Shown here in pieces: positions 17,557-26,331 of a stretch of DNA of 64,000 nucleotides. Location: the NCBI RefSeq assembly GCF_023913735.1, contig NZ_JAMXBH010000003.1, positions 124,001 to 188,000 on the forward strand, given 5' to 3'. Source of the DNA: Pseudarthrobacter raffinosi (lineage in GTDB: Bacteria > Actinomycetota > Actinomycetes > Actinomycetales > Micrococcaceae). Positions within the stretch are counted from its first letter, which is position 1; every line of letters starts with the position of its first letter. Under the pieces are notes generated by a model. The model was not told where the DNA came from. It did not search any database and was given only the letters and a program-made list of their open reading frames with translations. The position numbers and the translations under genes are program-made.

Positions 17557-18420
17557 ATGAGACAGGCCAGGAACGGCGGGTATGGCGGCGTCCCACGCTG
17601 GATTTACGTCCTTGCGGCTGCGGGTGGCCTGTTCGTGGTGCTACCGCTCGCGGCCATGGTGGCGAAGGTCAACTGGGCCCAGTTCATCCCGCTGATCACG
17701 TCGGAAGCGTCGCTGCAGGCCCTTGGGTTGAGCCTGCGCACGTCCGCGGCCAGCACCGTCCTGTGTATCGTGCTGGGTGTGCCGCTGGCCCTGGTCCTGG
17801 CCCGCGGCAGCTTCCCCGGCCAGCGCTTCCTCCGCTCACTGGTCCTGCTCCCGCTGGTTCTTCCGCCCGTGGTGGGCGGCATCGCACTCCTGTACACGTT
17901 CGGGCGGCAGGGGCTGCTGGGCCGGACGCTGGAAGTGGCTGGCCTGCAGATCGCCTTTTCAACGACGGCGGTCATCCTGGCCCAGACGTTTGTGGCCCTT
18001 CCGTTCCTGGTGGTCAGCCTCGAGGGTGCACTGCGGACCGCCGGGAACCGGTACGAAGCGGTGGCCGCGACGCTCGGCGCCGGGCCCACCACGGTGCTCC
18101 GCCGTGTCACTCTCCCGCTCGTGCTGCCGGGGCTGGCCTCCGGCGCAGTGCTGTCCTTCGCCCGCAGCCTGGGCGAATTCGGCGCCACCCTCACGTTCGC
18201 GGGCAGCCTGCAGGGGGTGACCCGGACCCTGCCGCTGGAAATCTACCTGCAGCGGGAAACGGACGCCGATGCCGCCGTCGCGCTTTCCCTGGTCCTCGTG
18301 GCGGTGGCGGTTGCCGTGGTGGCGCTCGCGTACCGCAGTCCCCGCGCCGCCGAACGGGCCCCAGCACTAAGCGGGGAACGCACGACGCCGGCGCCCGGCC
18401 AGGGCGGTGCGGTCCGGTGA
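17557..18420 (+). CDS. modB: Molybdate ABC transporter permease
   Basis: A 287-residue permease with six membrane helices. The EAA loop [20 protein letters not shown], which contacts the ATPase, lies near residue 170. AAGGAGAGC gives a strong ribosome binding site 5 bases before ATG. The stop overlaps the GTG start of modC by four bases. The C-terminal 20 residues are a polar extension. Confidence 0.93.
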   Translation: MRQARNGGYGGVPRWIYVLAAAGGLFVVLPLAAMVAKVNWAQFIPLITSEASLQALGLSLRTSAASTVLCIVLGVPLALVLARGSFPGQRFLRSLVLLPLVLPPVVGGIALLYTFGRQGLLGRTLEVAGLQIAFSTTAVILAQTFVALPFLVVSLEGALRTAGNRYEAVAATLGAGPTTVLRRVTLPLVLPGLASGAVLSFARSLGEFGATLTFAGSLQGVTRTLPLEIYLQRETDADAAVALSLVLVAVAVAVVALAYRSPRAAERAPALSGERTTPAPGQGGAVR

Positions 18421-19478
18421 CGTTCTCGGTTCAGGCCGCCGTGGCCAGCCGCGAGTTCGACGTCTCCCTCGCGCTGGGCCCGGCCGAAACGGTGGCCGTT
18501 ATGGGAGCCAATGGCGCGGGCAAATCCACCCTGCTGAACGTCATCGCGGGCCTGCTGCACCCGGACTCGGGCACGGCCGAACTGGACGGCAAGACGCTGT
18601 TCGACCTCACCGCCGGACGCGGCGAATGGACGGCTCCGCACCGGCGCGGCACGGCGCTCCTGGCCCAGGAACCGCTGCTGTTCCCGCACCTGAGCGTGCT
18701 GGAGAACGTGGCCTTCGGACCCCGGAGTGCGGGGGCCTCGAAGCAGGCCGCGCGGGAGTCCGCCCTGCGGTGGCTCACGGAAGTGGAGGCGACGGAGCTG
18801 CAGTCCCGCCGACCGGCCGAGCTCTCCGGCGGCCAGGCGCAGCGCGTTGCGGTGGCGCGGGCGCTCGCCGCCGACCCCGGGCTCCTCCTCCTGGACGAAC
18901 CGATGGCCGCTCTGGATATCCATGCGGCGCCGCTGCTCCGGCGCCTGCTCAAGCGCGTGCTGGCCGGCCGCCGCGCCGTCATCATCACCCACGACGTCCT
19001 GGATGCCCTGATGCTGGCCGACCGGGTGGTCATCCTCGAAAACGGGCGGATCAGCGAGGAAGGCCCCACCCGCGACATCCTCCAGCGCCCGCGCAGCCGG
19101 TTCGCGGCCGGACTCGCCGGGCTCAACTTTGTGGCCGGCCACCTGACCGAACACGGTCTGCGGGCCGGTGCCCTCAACCTCTATGGCCACCGCGACGCAG
19201 CCGCCCCGCTCCCTACCGGGCAGCCGGGCGTGGCTGTCTTTCCGCCGTCGGCCGTTTCCGTTTTCCTCACCGAAGCGCATGGCAGCCCGCGGAACTCCTT
19301 CGCCGTGACCATTACCGACCTGGAGCCGCACGGGGACGGGATCCGGGTCCGCGCCGGGGAGGGCGGGCAGCTGAGTGCGGACATCACGCCGGCTGCCTCT
19401 GTTGATCTCGGGCTGGCGCCGGGCATGCAGGTGTACTTCGTGATCAAGGCCGGCGCCGTCGCCATCTACCCCGGCTGA
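18417..19478 (+). CDS. modC: Molybdate ABC transporter ATP-binding protein
   Basis: A 353-residue ATPase energising molybdate import. Walker [10 protein letters not shown] spans residues 30-38, the signature is [15 protein letters not shown] and Walker B is [12 protein letters not shown], followed by the H-loop [12 protein letters not shown]-terminal TOBE/Mop domain ([19 protein letters not shown]) may sense molybdate. The GTG start, coupled to the modB stop, gives the expected N-terminus. A degraded protease-like sequence follows directly. Confidence 0.93.
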   Translation: MTFSVQAAVASREFDVSLALGPAETVAVMGANGAGKSTLLNVIAGLLHPDSGTAELDGKTLFDLTAGRGEWTAPHRRGTALLAQEPLLFPHLSVLENVAFGPRSAGASKQAARESALRWLTEVEATELQSRRPAELSGGQAQRVAVARALAADPGLLLLDEPMAALDIHAAPLLRRLLKRVLAGRRAVIITHDVLDALMLADRVVILENGRISEEGPTRDILQRPRSRFAAGLAGLNFVAGHLTEHGLRAGALNLYGHRDAAAPLPTGQPGVAVFPPSAVSVFLTEAHGSPRNSFAVTITDLEPHGDGIRVRAGEGGQLSADITPAASVDLGLAPGMQVYFVIKAGAVAIYPG

Positions 19479-19662
19479 AGAGGCGGAATACGCGGGTAGG
19501 CTGGTCAGCGTCGCAAGCTGGGTCATCACGGCCAAGCACTGCAACTCAACATCGCTGAAGTCCGTCCGCCTGGGCACCACGTACCTGGAAACCGGCGGAA
19601 CGGTGAAAACGGTGGCCGCCCGCTATCCGTCCTGCGCTGGCGATGTCCTGCTCCTGATCTGA
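19477..19662 (+). pseudogene. Remnant of a trypsin-like serine protease
   Basis: Read in the frame ending at TGA 19660-19662, this encodes SVASWVITAKHCNSTS and SCAGDVLLLI. These match the catalytic-His motif (TAxHC) and the Asp motif (DxALL) of S1 proteases. The Ser region, signal peptide and start codon are absent, and the two motifs are closer together than in an intact enzyme. It is therefore a decayed fragment, not a gene. Confidence 0.6.
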
Positions 19663-19680
19663 CTGGCCTAACAGACCACC

Positions 19681-19713
19681 GGGCGGGTGGCTCATTGGGG
19701 GAGCCGCCTGCCC
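19681..19713. terminator. Hairpin at the end of the YciI remnant and mod operon
   Basis: GGGCGGGTGGCTC pairs with GAGCCGCCTGCCC at 11 of 13 positions around an 8-base loop. It lies immediately after the YciI stop and downstream of the protease remnant. A terminator role is inferred. Confidence 0.5.
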
Positions 19714-20046
19714 TACATCCCCGGGATATCGAGGGTTTCGTGGATCTCGATAGTGGCGCCTGCGCCGGACATGAAGTGCGGGTGGCCGTCCATCAGGGCA
19801 ACGGCGGCGTCCAGATCCTCGGCCTGGATGATGCTGTAGCCGCCCACTGTGGCTGCCGTATCAGCGACGGACGAGCCGTCCATGACTTTGGTGGCGCCCA
19901 GCGGTGTGCCGAGGTCAACAATGCCGTCGCCGGCCTTGGCCGCCCAGTCCATCCACATTTTCATGCCGGCTCGGCCGCTTCGGGGCTCGCTTCGGCCAGG
20001 GCTTTGCGGGCCGTGGCGGAGGGGTGCCGGGATCGGATTCTTCCAT
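19713..20046 (-). pseudogene. YciI-family protein, frameshifted and truncated
   Basis: The 3' part is a clear YCII-domain protein: MWMDWAAKAGDGIVDLGTPLG, VGGYSIIQAEDLDAAVALMDGHPH and a C-terminal LDIPGM. Upstream, the expected SATARKALAEASPEAA sequence lies in another frame; one missing base in the run before MKMW would explain this. The usual N-terminal MxKxMVFY strand is replaced by unrelated sequence. An 83-residue product from the ATG at 19964 is possible but would lack the first strand and helix. Confidence 0.7.
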
Positions 20047-20116
20047 GGGCAGCGCTCGGCTCTGGACAGGCAGTTCGCCGTCGGCAAACATGGGGCGTAG
20101 AGGGCATTTCCTCAAA

Positions 20117-20137
20117 GTTGAGCGTTGTAGACTCAAC
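20117..20137 (+). promoter_or_regulatory. HAIR operator (HspR site) before clpB
   Basis: GTTGAGC-N7-ACTCAAC closely fits the HspR-associated inverted repeat CTTGAGT-N7-ACTCAAG. HspR represses dnaK and clpB operons in actinobacteria and releases them on heat shock. It is centred about 45 bases before the clpB start, as expected for repression. Confidence 0.82.
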
Positions 20138-20172
20138 TTAGCGAAAAAGCGCATCCCCGGAAGGAGCTCTCT

Positions 20173-22830
20173 TTGGACGTCAAATTCACCACCAAGAGCC
20201 AGGAGGCTCTCTCGGCAGCAGCCATGAACGCCTCCACGGCAGGGAATCCCCAGGTGGAACCCGCCCACCTGCTCAAGGCGCTGATGGATCAGCGGGAGGG
20301 CGTCGCCGTCGCGCTTCTCCGCGCCACGGGCGCCGACCCGGATACCGTCAGCGTGCAGGCGAGCGGTGCCATCAAGGCGCTGCCGGCAACGTCGGGCGGC
20401 TCCACACAGCAGGCGCAGCTGTCCCGGCCCGCCCTGCAGGCCATCCAGAACGCCAAGAATGAAGCGGACCGGCTGGGTGACACGTATGTCTCCACCGAAG
20501 TGCTGCTGTTGGGGCTCTCTGCCGGGAGCGACGCCGTCGGGCGGTTAATGCGCGACGCCGGTGCCTCCCATGAAGCGCTGCTCGCCGCCCTGCCGGGTGT
20601 TCGCGGCGACCGCAAGGTCACCACGCCGGACCCGGAAAACACATTCCAGTCGCTGGAGAGGTTTGGCACTGACCTCACCGCGATGGCGCGTGCGGGCAAG
20701 CTGGACCCGGTGATTGGCCGCGACACCGAGATCCGGCGCATCATCCAGGTGCTGAGCCGCCGCACCAAGAACAACCCCGTCATCATCGGCGAGCCGGGCG
20801 TAGGCAAGACCGCCGTCGTCGAAGGGCTCGCCCAACGGATCGTGGCGGGCGATGTCCCGGAAAGCCTGAGGGGCAAGAATCTGATCGCCCTCGACCTCGC
20901 GTCCATGGTGGCCGGGGCGAAGTACCGCGGCGAGTTCGAGGAGCGGCTCAAGGCCGTCCTGGAGGAGATCAAGAATTCGGACGGCCAGATTGTCACTTTC
21001 ATCGACGAGATCCACACGGTGGTGGGCGCCGGTGCCACGGGGGAGTCATCGATGGATGCCGGCAACATGCTCAAGCCCATGCTGGCCCGCGGTGAGCTGC
21101 GGCTGATCGGTGCCACCACCTTGGATGAGTACCGTGAGAACATCGAGAAGGACCCGGCCCTGGAGCGCCGGTTCCAGCCGGTGTACGTGGGTGAGCCCAG
21201 CGTGGAGGACACCATCGGGATCCTCCGCGGACTCAAGGAACGCTACGAGGCGCACCACAAGGTCACCATCGCCGACTCTGCGCTGGTAGCCGCCGCAACC
21301 CTGTCCAACCGCTACATTTCCGGCCGCCAGCTGCCGGACAAGGCCATCGACCTCGTGGACGAGGCCGCCTCGCGGCTGCGGATGGAGATCGACTCCGCAC
21401 CGGAGGAGATCGACCAGCTGCGCCGTGCCGTGGACCGGCTGACCATGGAGGAACTGGCCCTCGCGAACGAGAAGGATGCCGCCTCGGTGGAGCGCCTGGC
21501 CGCCCTCCGCGCGGACAAGGCCGACAAGAGCGAGGAGCTGGACGCGCTGAATGCGCGCTGGGCCGCAGAAAGGGCTGGACTCAACCGGGTGGGCGACCTG
21601 AAGGCCAAGCTGGATGAGCTCCGCTCCACGGCGGACAAGGCGCAGCGTGAAGGCGACCTGGAGACTGCGTCGCGGATCCTCTATGGCGAGATTCCGGCAG
21701 TGGAGCGGGAGCTGAACGCGGCCGCCGCAGCCGAAGAGGCGGTGACGGACAAGACTGCCCAGATGGTGGCTGACGAGGTCACGGCGGACGACATTGCCGA
21801 GGTCATTTCGGCGTGGACCGGCATTCCGGCCGGGCGAATGCTGCAGGGCGAAAGCCAGAAGCTGCTCCATATGGAGCAGGAGCTCGGCAAGCGCCTGATC
21901 GGCCAGTCCAAGGCGGTGGCCGCGGTGTCCGACGCTGTCCGCCGTGCCCGGGCCGGCATCAGCGATCCCAACCGGCCCACGGGTTCGTTCCTGTTCCTGG
22001 GGCCCACGGGCGTAGGCAAGACGGAGCTGGCCAAGGCGCTCGCGGATTTCCTGTTCGACGACGAACGCGCCATGGTGCGGCTGGACATGTCCGAGTACGG
22101 CGAGAAGCACTCGGTGGCGCGGCTGGTGGGCGCCCCTCCGGGATACGTCGGCTACGAGGAGGGCGGCCAGCTGACGGAGGCCGTCCGCCGTCGGCCGTAC
22201 TCCGTGATCCTGCTGGACGAGGTGGAGAAGGCCCATCCGGAGGTCTTTGACATCCTCCTGCAGGTGCTCGACGACGGCCGCCTCACCGATGGCCAAGGCA
22301 GGACCGTGGACTTCCGCAACGCCATCCTGGTGCTGACGTCCAACCTGGGCAGTCAGTTCCTGGTGGACCAGTCGTTGGACGCGCAGGCCAAGCGGGCCGC
22401 GGTCATGGCCACCGTCAACGCGTCCTTCAAGCCGGAGTTCCTGAACCGGCTGGACGAGATTGTGCTGTTCGAGGCCCTGACCGTTGACGAGCTGGCGGAG
22501 ATTGTGGAACTGCAGGTGGCCGAGCTCGGCAGGAGGCTGCGTGATCGCCGGCTCTCCCTGGACGTGTCTGACGGCGCCCGCGCCTGGCTGGCCATGTCCG
22601 GCTTCGATTCCGCGTACGGTGCCCGGCCGCTCCGCCGGCTGGTGCAGCGCGAGATCGGTGACCGTCTGGCCAGGGCCATCCTGTCCGGCGACATCGCGGA
22701 CGGTGACACGGTGCTCGTGGACACCGCGGCCGACGTCGACGAACTCACCATCGAAGGACTGGAGGCTCTGGCAGCGCCCGACGGCGGTGCTCCGGCCGGC
22801 ACGGGCCTGGTGGTGCGGCGGAAGGAATAG
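20173..22830 (+). CDS. clpB: ATP-dependent disaggregase ClpB
   Basis: An 885-residue Hsp100 chaperone that threads aggregated proteins through its hexameric pore with DnaK. In order: Clp N domain (residues 1-145), first AAA+ domain with GEPGVGKT at 206-213, the coiled-coil M domain rich in Glu/Lys/Leu (about 410-525), the second AAA+ domain with GPTGVGKTE from residue 610, and the pore loop GYVGYEEGG. The start is TTG with AAGGAG ahead of it. The HAIR operator upstream indicates HspR control. Confidence 0.97.
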   Translation: MDVKFTTKSQEALSAAAMNASTAGNPQVEPAHLLKALMDQREGVAVALLRATGADPDTVSVQASGAIKALPATSGGSTQQAQLSRPALQAIQNAKNEADRLGDTYVSTEVLLLGLSAGSDAVGRLMRDAGASHEALLAALPGVRGDRKVTTPDPENTFQSLERFGTDLTAMARAGKLDPVIGRDTEIRRIIQVLSRRTKNNPVIIGEPGVGKTAVVEGLAQRIVAGDVPESLRGKNLIALDLASMVAGAKYRGEFEERLKAVLEEIKNSDGQIVTFIDEIHTVVGAGATGESSMDAGNMLKPMLARGELRLIGATTLDEYRENIEKDPALERRFQPVYVGEPSVEDTIGILRGLKERYEAHHKVTIADSALVAAATLSNRYISGRQLPDKAIDLVDEAASRLRMEIDSAPEEIDQLRRAVDRLTMEELALANEKDAASVERLAALRADKADKSEELDALNARWAAERAGLNRVGDLKAKLDELRSTADKAQREGDLETASRILYGEIPAVERELNAAAAAEEAVTDKTAQMVADEVTADDIAEVISAWTGIPAGRMLQGESQKLLHMEQELGKRLIGQSKAVAAVSDAVRRARAGISDPNRPTGSFLFLGPTGVGKTELAKALADFLFDDERAMVRLDMSEYGEKHSVARLVGAPPGYVGYEEGGQLTEAVRRRPYSVILLDEVEKAHPEVFDILLQVLDDGRLTDGQGRTVDFRNAILVLTSNLGSQFLVDQSLDAQAKRAAVMATVNASFKPEFLNRLDEIVLFEALTVDELAEIVELQVAELGRRLRDRRLSLDVSDGARAWLAMSGFDSAYGARPLRRLVQREIGDRLARAILSGDIADGDTVLVDTAADVDELTIEGLEALAAPDGGAPAGTGLVVRRKE

Positions 22831-22855
22831 CGGTCCTGCAAGGCTCGGGCGAACC

Positions 22856-23251
22856 CTATTTCGGGGCAGCAGATTCCCGTATTTCATAGCTGAGGTTTTG
22901 GTGGTCCGCATCCATTTCGTTGACTTGGATGCGGTATCCGTCAGGGTCATTGACGGTGATGAAACGGCCGAACGTTTCGTCCATGATGTCCGACGGGGCA
23001 TATCCGGCAGCTCTTAGTCGCTCTGCGGTGAGCTCCAGCTTTTCGTCCGTGGAGAAGTGCAGCGCTACTGCTCCGGCATCTGAGTGTGTGGTTCCCGCTT
23101 GGGCAATGTGGAGCCGAAGTTGCCCGCCGTTGCCGTACAGGTCCGCCCAGGTTCCGCTTGTTGCTGCAGCGTTCTCGTTCAACCCAAGGGTGGAATAAAA
23201 CTTGTTGGCGAGCTCGATGTTCCGCACGAAGCGGATCGGAGTAACTCTCAT
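22856..23251 (-). CDS. VOC family (glyoxalase-like) protein
   Basis: A 131-residue vicinal-oxygen-chelate protein starting MRVTPIRFVRNIELANKFY. VALHFSTDEKLE and GRFITVNDPDGYRIQVNE are the paired metal/substrate edge strands. Its substrate is unknown. The ATG overlaps the TGA of the small ribbon-helix-helix gene (ATGA), so the two are translationally coupled. Base composition is lower in GC than the surrounding genes, which suggests transfer. Confidence 0.85.
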   Translation of the reverse strand: MRVTPIRFVRNIELANKFYSTLGLNENAAATSGTWADLYGNGGQLRLHIAQAGTTHSDAGAVALHFSTDEKLELTAERLRAAGYAPSDIMDETFGRFITVNDPDGYRIQVNEMDADHQNLSYEIRESAAPK

Positions 23252-23397
23252 TTGGTTGAACCTTCCTTGTTGAGGGCCTGGGTCAGCGTTTCTTCGACGA
23301 ACGACGACAGTGATAGTCCGCGTTCGATTGCTGCGTGTTTGACCTGCTTGACTAGGTCTGTTGGCAGGTAGATGTTGGACTGTGTCTTGTCGGCCAC
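23248..23397 (-). CDS. Small ribbon-helix-helix DNA-binding protein
   Basis: A 49-residue protein from a GTG start. Residues 7-43 fit the CopG/Arc ribbon-helix-helix fold: a beta strand SNIYLPTDL, helix LVKQVKHAAIERG, then LSLSSFVEETLTQAL. Such proteins bind DNA as dimers, often as antitoxins or autorepressors. No toxin gene is next to it; instead a VOC gene overlaps its stop. Codons such as ACA, CTA and TCA are unusual here and suggest foreign origin. Confidence 0.7.
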   Translation of the reverse strand: MADKTQSNIYLPTDLVKQVKHAAIERGLSLSSFVEETLTQALNKEGSTK

Positions 23398-23402
23398 ACC
23401 CG

Positions 23403-23600
23403 CCCCTGAAGGTCCTGAGCCAACGCGATGGTCAGCATGTTCGGCGCCGCCTTGGACATCTTGTAGGCATAACTTGTTGACAGGTCTGCGAACGTACCGC
23501 TGGCCTGGCCGACAGGGAGCCCAGGCGCGAGGTCACGTTGACGATGATCGGGTCGGGCGCCGCCAGCAGGCTTGGCAACAGAAACTGCGCCAGTCATCGC
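23403..23600 (-). pseudogene. Fragment of a short-chain dehydrogenase (SDR)
   Basis: One frame reads IIVNVTSRLGSLS, the strand-5/catalytic-Ser region of SDR enzymes. A second frame continues with SGTFADLSTSYAYKMSKAA, containing the YxxxK catalytic pair, then NMLTIALAQDLQG. The Rossmann N-terminus and the C-terminal third are missing, and a frameshift separates the two pieces. Confidence 0.65.
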
Positions 23601-23620
23601 GCTCAATTTCCTCCAAGCCG

Positions 23621-23989
23621 CTACGAAGCGGGAACGAGCCTGAAGGCATAGCGTCCGTCTGGGCCGCTGCCGGGATTCATGGTGAAGTCTGCACCGTCGG
23701 TGTCCAGCTTCACTTGCGCCGCGAACACCCCGCCGTCGCACGCGACACGGACTGGTTCCAGAACGGCGGCGCCTGCCCAGCTCGCCAATGACAACTCGAC
23801 GTCGGCGGGTCCTTCGCACAGGAAGTGCAGTTTGTATTTGCCGGGCTGCGCCGTTGCGCCTTGGGACGAGGAGCCAGCCGCACCCTCAGCCGGGCCACCG
23901 TGCTCACAGCCCGTCAGCGATACCACAAGTGCGGCCGAAACGAACAGGACCCGTGTGCGCTGAGTCTGCGTCCCCCAAAGAGCTGACAT
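23621..23989 (-). CDS. Hypothetical lipoprotein
   Basis: A 122-residue exported lipoprotein of unknown function. The N-terminal signal ends in a lipobox LTGC at about residue 28, followed by a Gly/Ser/Ala linker. The mature part (KLHFLCEGPADVELSL, VKLDTDGADFTMNP) looks like a small beta-rich domain. It borders the SDR remnant and appears to be a stand-alone gene. Confidence 0.65.
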   Translation of the reverse strand: MSALWGTQTQRTRVLFVSAALVVSLTGCEHGGPAEGAAGSSSQGATAQPGKYKLHFLCEGPADVELSLASWAGAAVLEPVRVACDGGVFAAQVKLDTDGADFTMNPGSGPDGRYAFRLVPAS

Positions 23990-24087
23990 GCCCCGAGTCT
24001 AAACCCCCAGCCCAAAGGTCAAACCAGCGAACCGCCGAATGCAATGAAGCCGTAGGCTCTGTATCCGTTCGCGTGTAATGCGGTCTG

Positions 24088-24729
24088 TTAGGGCAGTGCG
24101 CTGGCGTTGATGACGTTCCCGCCGTCGGCTGTGACGTAGCAGTCCACGCGCCGGTCGCCTGATTCCCAACTGGTGCTGCTGGGGTAGGCCCGCTGGAAGT
24201 TCAGCGTGTACTCGTTCGCTGCCGGTCCCAGCTTGGCCGCCTGGCAGGCCTCCAGGGCCTTGGCGGCAAGGGCCTCCCGGCCCGGATAGGAGCCGACGGC
24301 GGGGTAGCGGAAAACGGCCACAAGCTGGGCTGAGTGGCCTGTATCGCAGGCCACCACCGTTGACCGCAAAGCCTCGGGGTCAAAATCCTTGAAGCAGTCG
24401 CCCAGCCGGTAGTCCGGCGGCTCCACACCCTCACGGGGGAGCGGGAGTGGCGTGACCAGGGGAGTGGGTGAGATTTCCACGATCCCCGAGCCGCCGTCGT
24501 CGGACGTCTGGGGCGCCTCGGAATCCAGCCACACGGCGAGCCACACCAGGCCTCCCACCACGCCGAGCAGAACCACCACAAAGACGGCCTTCAGGAAAGT
24601 AGACGCGACCTGCCGGGGCTTCCGGACCGGGCCCTCCATGGCAGGCGCCGTGACCGCCACCTGCGGCAACCCCGCGGTGGGCGGAGCGCCGGGTTTGGGC
24701 GGGACGGGGCGCGATTCCTGGTTCTCCAT
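24088..24729 (-). CDS. Membrane-anchored septum-formation-like protein
   Basis: A 213-residue protein with a Pro-rich cytoplasmic N-terminus (1-45), one membrane helix (FLKAVFVVVLLGVVGGLVWLA without its first residues) and an external domain. The motif YRLGDCFKDF, then STVVACDTGHSAQLVAVF and a later Cys (VDCYV), is the pattern of the actinobacterial septum-formation (PF13845-type) domain, whose role is poorly defined. The ATG chosen (MENQESRP) lacks the unlikely Arg-rich upstream extension. Confidence 0.75.
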   Translation of the reverse strand: MENQESRPVPPKPGAPPTAGLPQVAVTAPAMEGPVRKPRQVASTFLKAVFVVVLLGVVGGLVWLAVWLDSEAPQTSDDGGSGIVEISPTPLVTPLPLPREGVEPPDYRLGDCFKDFDPEALRSTVVACDTGHSAQLVAVFRYPAVGSYPGREALAAKALEACQAAKLGPAANEYTLNFQRAYPSSTSWESGDRRVDCYVTADGGNVINASALP

Positions 24730-25004
24730 CCGGATACCCCTCCTGGGTGTCGCCTCGTGATGCTGCACGCCCCATGCACCCGGATCGGCAGCTGATGAAG
24801 AGACTCTATCCAACAAAAAAGCCGGGAACCCCGCGCGTCGCCGCGGATAGGGTACCCGACATGGCGTCCGCGCGCACGGGCCGGGGCGCACCGGGCGCGG
24901 AAAGCATGTAATCTAGGTGTTACGACAAATTGACCAAACATTCCGGGGCCTCACCGATAGCCAAGGTGACCACCTCCGGTCCGAGTACAAAAGGGGGTCA
25001 CGCC

Positions 25005-25238
25005 ATGGGGCGCGGCCGTCAAAAGGCAAAAGCTACCAAGCAGGCTCGGGATATTAAGTACTATTCCCCGAACACTGACTATTCGGCCCTTCAGCGAGAG
25101 CTCAAAGGTCCTGAAGGTCGTGCCACGAGCCATTTCGCGAATGACCCGGTTGAACCGGATTATTCGGCTTATGTGGATAAGTACGCGGACGATTTGGAAG
25201 AAGACGACGACGAGGTACACACCCGTCGGATCGGCTAG
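25005..25238 (+). CDS. DUF3073 domain protein
   Basis: A 77-residue conserved actinobacterial protein of unknown function. The start MGRGRQKAKATKQARDIKY and the central YSPNTDYSALQREL are family signatures, followed by an acidic Asp/Glu tail (residues 62-71). The basic head and acidic tail hint at nucleic-acid or ribosome contact, but this is speculation. A terminator follows at 25375. Confidence 0.93.
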   Translation: MGRGRQKAKATKQARDIKYYSPNTDYSALQRELKGPEGRATSHFANDPVEPDYSAYVDKYADDLEEDDDEVHTRRIG

Positions 25239-25374
25239 TTGTTGCACGCCGGCCCCGCCGCAAGGCGCCCGGCCCCGCGACGCTGCAGTACGTTCGGACG
25301 CCGTTCGTTAGTACAGCGCTTCTTTTCAGCACCCCGGATCCCAGCGGACCCGCGGTGCTGGCCTCAGTTAGCAG

Positions 25375-25418
25375 GCCCGTTGCCTGCGCCGGAACCCGGT
25401 GCCGGTGGCGGGCTTTTT
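25375..25418 (+). terminator. Intrinsic terminator after the DUF3073 gene
   Basis: GCCCG and CGGGC form the base of a GC-rich stem containing further GCCGG/CCGGT pairing, followed immediately by TTTTT. It ends about 180 bases after the DUF3073 stop, just before the next gene's control region. Confidence 0.65.
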
Positions 25419-25468
25419 GGTGTTGACTGGAGGCGTTGATGCGTGTGCCGCCCGCGAAAGGACCTCCC

Positions 25469-26248
25469 ATGCCAGGAAACTCCTCATCCACCAGCTACCG
25501 CCACGGTGAACCGTGCTGGGCTGACGTCCAGACCCGGGACGTGGAGGCAGCCAAGGCCTTCTACGCAGCGGTGTTCGGGTGGACCTTCAAGGACCTGCCC
25601 ACGCCCGATGGGCGCAGCTATGCCCAGGCGTTCGTGGGGGAGGACCTGGTGGCCGTGGTGGCGCCGCAGAACCCGCACCAGGAATCTCTCGGCACGCACG
25701 CCCAATGGAACATCTACTTCGCGGCCGAGGACGCCGGTGCGCTGGCCGAGGAAGTTCCCCACGCCGGCGGCGCAGTGCAGTTCGGCCCCGAGGAAGTGGC
25801 GGACACCGGCGTGATGGTGTTTGTGGATCCTCCCGGCGGCGGGACCACCGGCGTGTGGCAGCCCGGAACGCACACGGGCTCCGGCCGGTACAACGAGGCC
25901 GGTGCGCTGTCCTGGACGGAGCTGATGACGCCCGAGCCGCGGGCCGCCGTCGGGTTCTTCCAGCAGCTGTTCGGCCACGAGGTGACCGAGTATCCCCAGG
26001 ACGACGGCGGGACGTACAGCACGCTGATGGTGAACGGCGCGGAGGTGGCCGGGATCGTCGCGGCCGAGGCGCCTGCCAGGTGGCAGATCTACTTCGGCGT
26101 CACCGACGTGGCCGATGCCGTGCGGAAAGCCGTGGCGGCGGGCGCGGAAGTGCTGATCGCGCCGGAGCCGGATGACGACGATACTCCCGGCGCCACGGCC
26201 ACCCTCAAGGACCCGCAGGGCGGTGTGTTCAGCCTGCTGGAGGTTTAG
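25469..26248 (+). CDS. VOC family protein with two glyoxalase domains
   Basis: A 259-residue protein with tandem VOC domains. The first begins GEPCWADVQTRDVEAAKAFY, the second ALSWTELMTPEPRAAVGFF. Each half ends in a DPxGG-type strand (VFVDPPGGGTTGVWQP; TLKDPQGGVFSLLE). Such two-domain proteins include lincomycin-resistance-like hydroxylase relatives, but the substrate here is unknown. GAAAGGA precedes the chosen ATG by about 7 bases. Confidence 0.88.
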   Translation: MPGNSSSTSYRHGEPCWADVQTRDVEAAKAFYAAVFGWTFKDLPTPDGRSYAQAFVGEDLVAVVAPQNPHQESLGTHAQWNIYFAAEDAGALAEEVPHAGGAVQFGPEEVADTGVMVFVDPPGGGTTGVWQPGTHTGSGRYNEAGALSWTELMTPEPRAAVGFFQQLFGHEVTEYPQDDGGTYSTLMVNGAEVAGIVAAEAPARWQIYFGVTDVADAVRKAVAAGAEVLIAPEPDDDDTPGATATLKDPQGGVFSLLEV

Positions 26249-26265
26249 CGCCTGACGCTTAACGC

Positions 26266-26325
26266 ATCGAGTGCTCCGCAACCGCCGTTTTCAAGGTTCA
26301 AAAGGGCGGTTGCGGAGCACTCGAT
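26266..26325. repeat. 60-base palindrome, copy B (likely bidirectional terminator)
   Basis: Arms of 25 bases with one mismatch enclose the loop TCAAGGTTCA. It lies between the convergent VOC and purM genes. It matches copy A at 6584-6643 in length, position between convergent genes and 52 of 60 bases. Several differences preserve pairing within each copy, for example T-A to C-G in the upper stem. Confidence 0.75.
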
Positions 26326-26331
26326 GAGGGT

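Noticed and set aside
17763..18416. N-terminal extension of the modC frame through modB
   Set aside because: Out-of-frame shadow of modB; the coupled GTG at 18417 gives a normal ATPase N-terminus.
21046..23001. 651-codon frame antisense to clpB
   Set aside because: It mirrors high-GC codon bias of clpB, has Gln/His/Arg-rich composition and no motif.
22856..24000. Genomic island or prophage remnant
   Set aside because: Composition shifts, but there is no integrase, tRNA target or attachment repeat; only a few foreign-looking genes.
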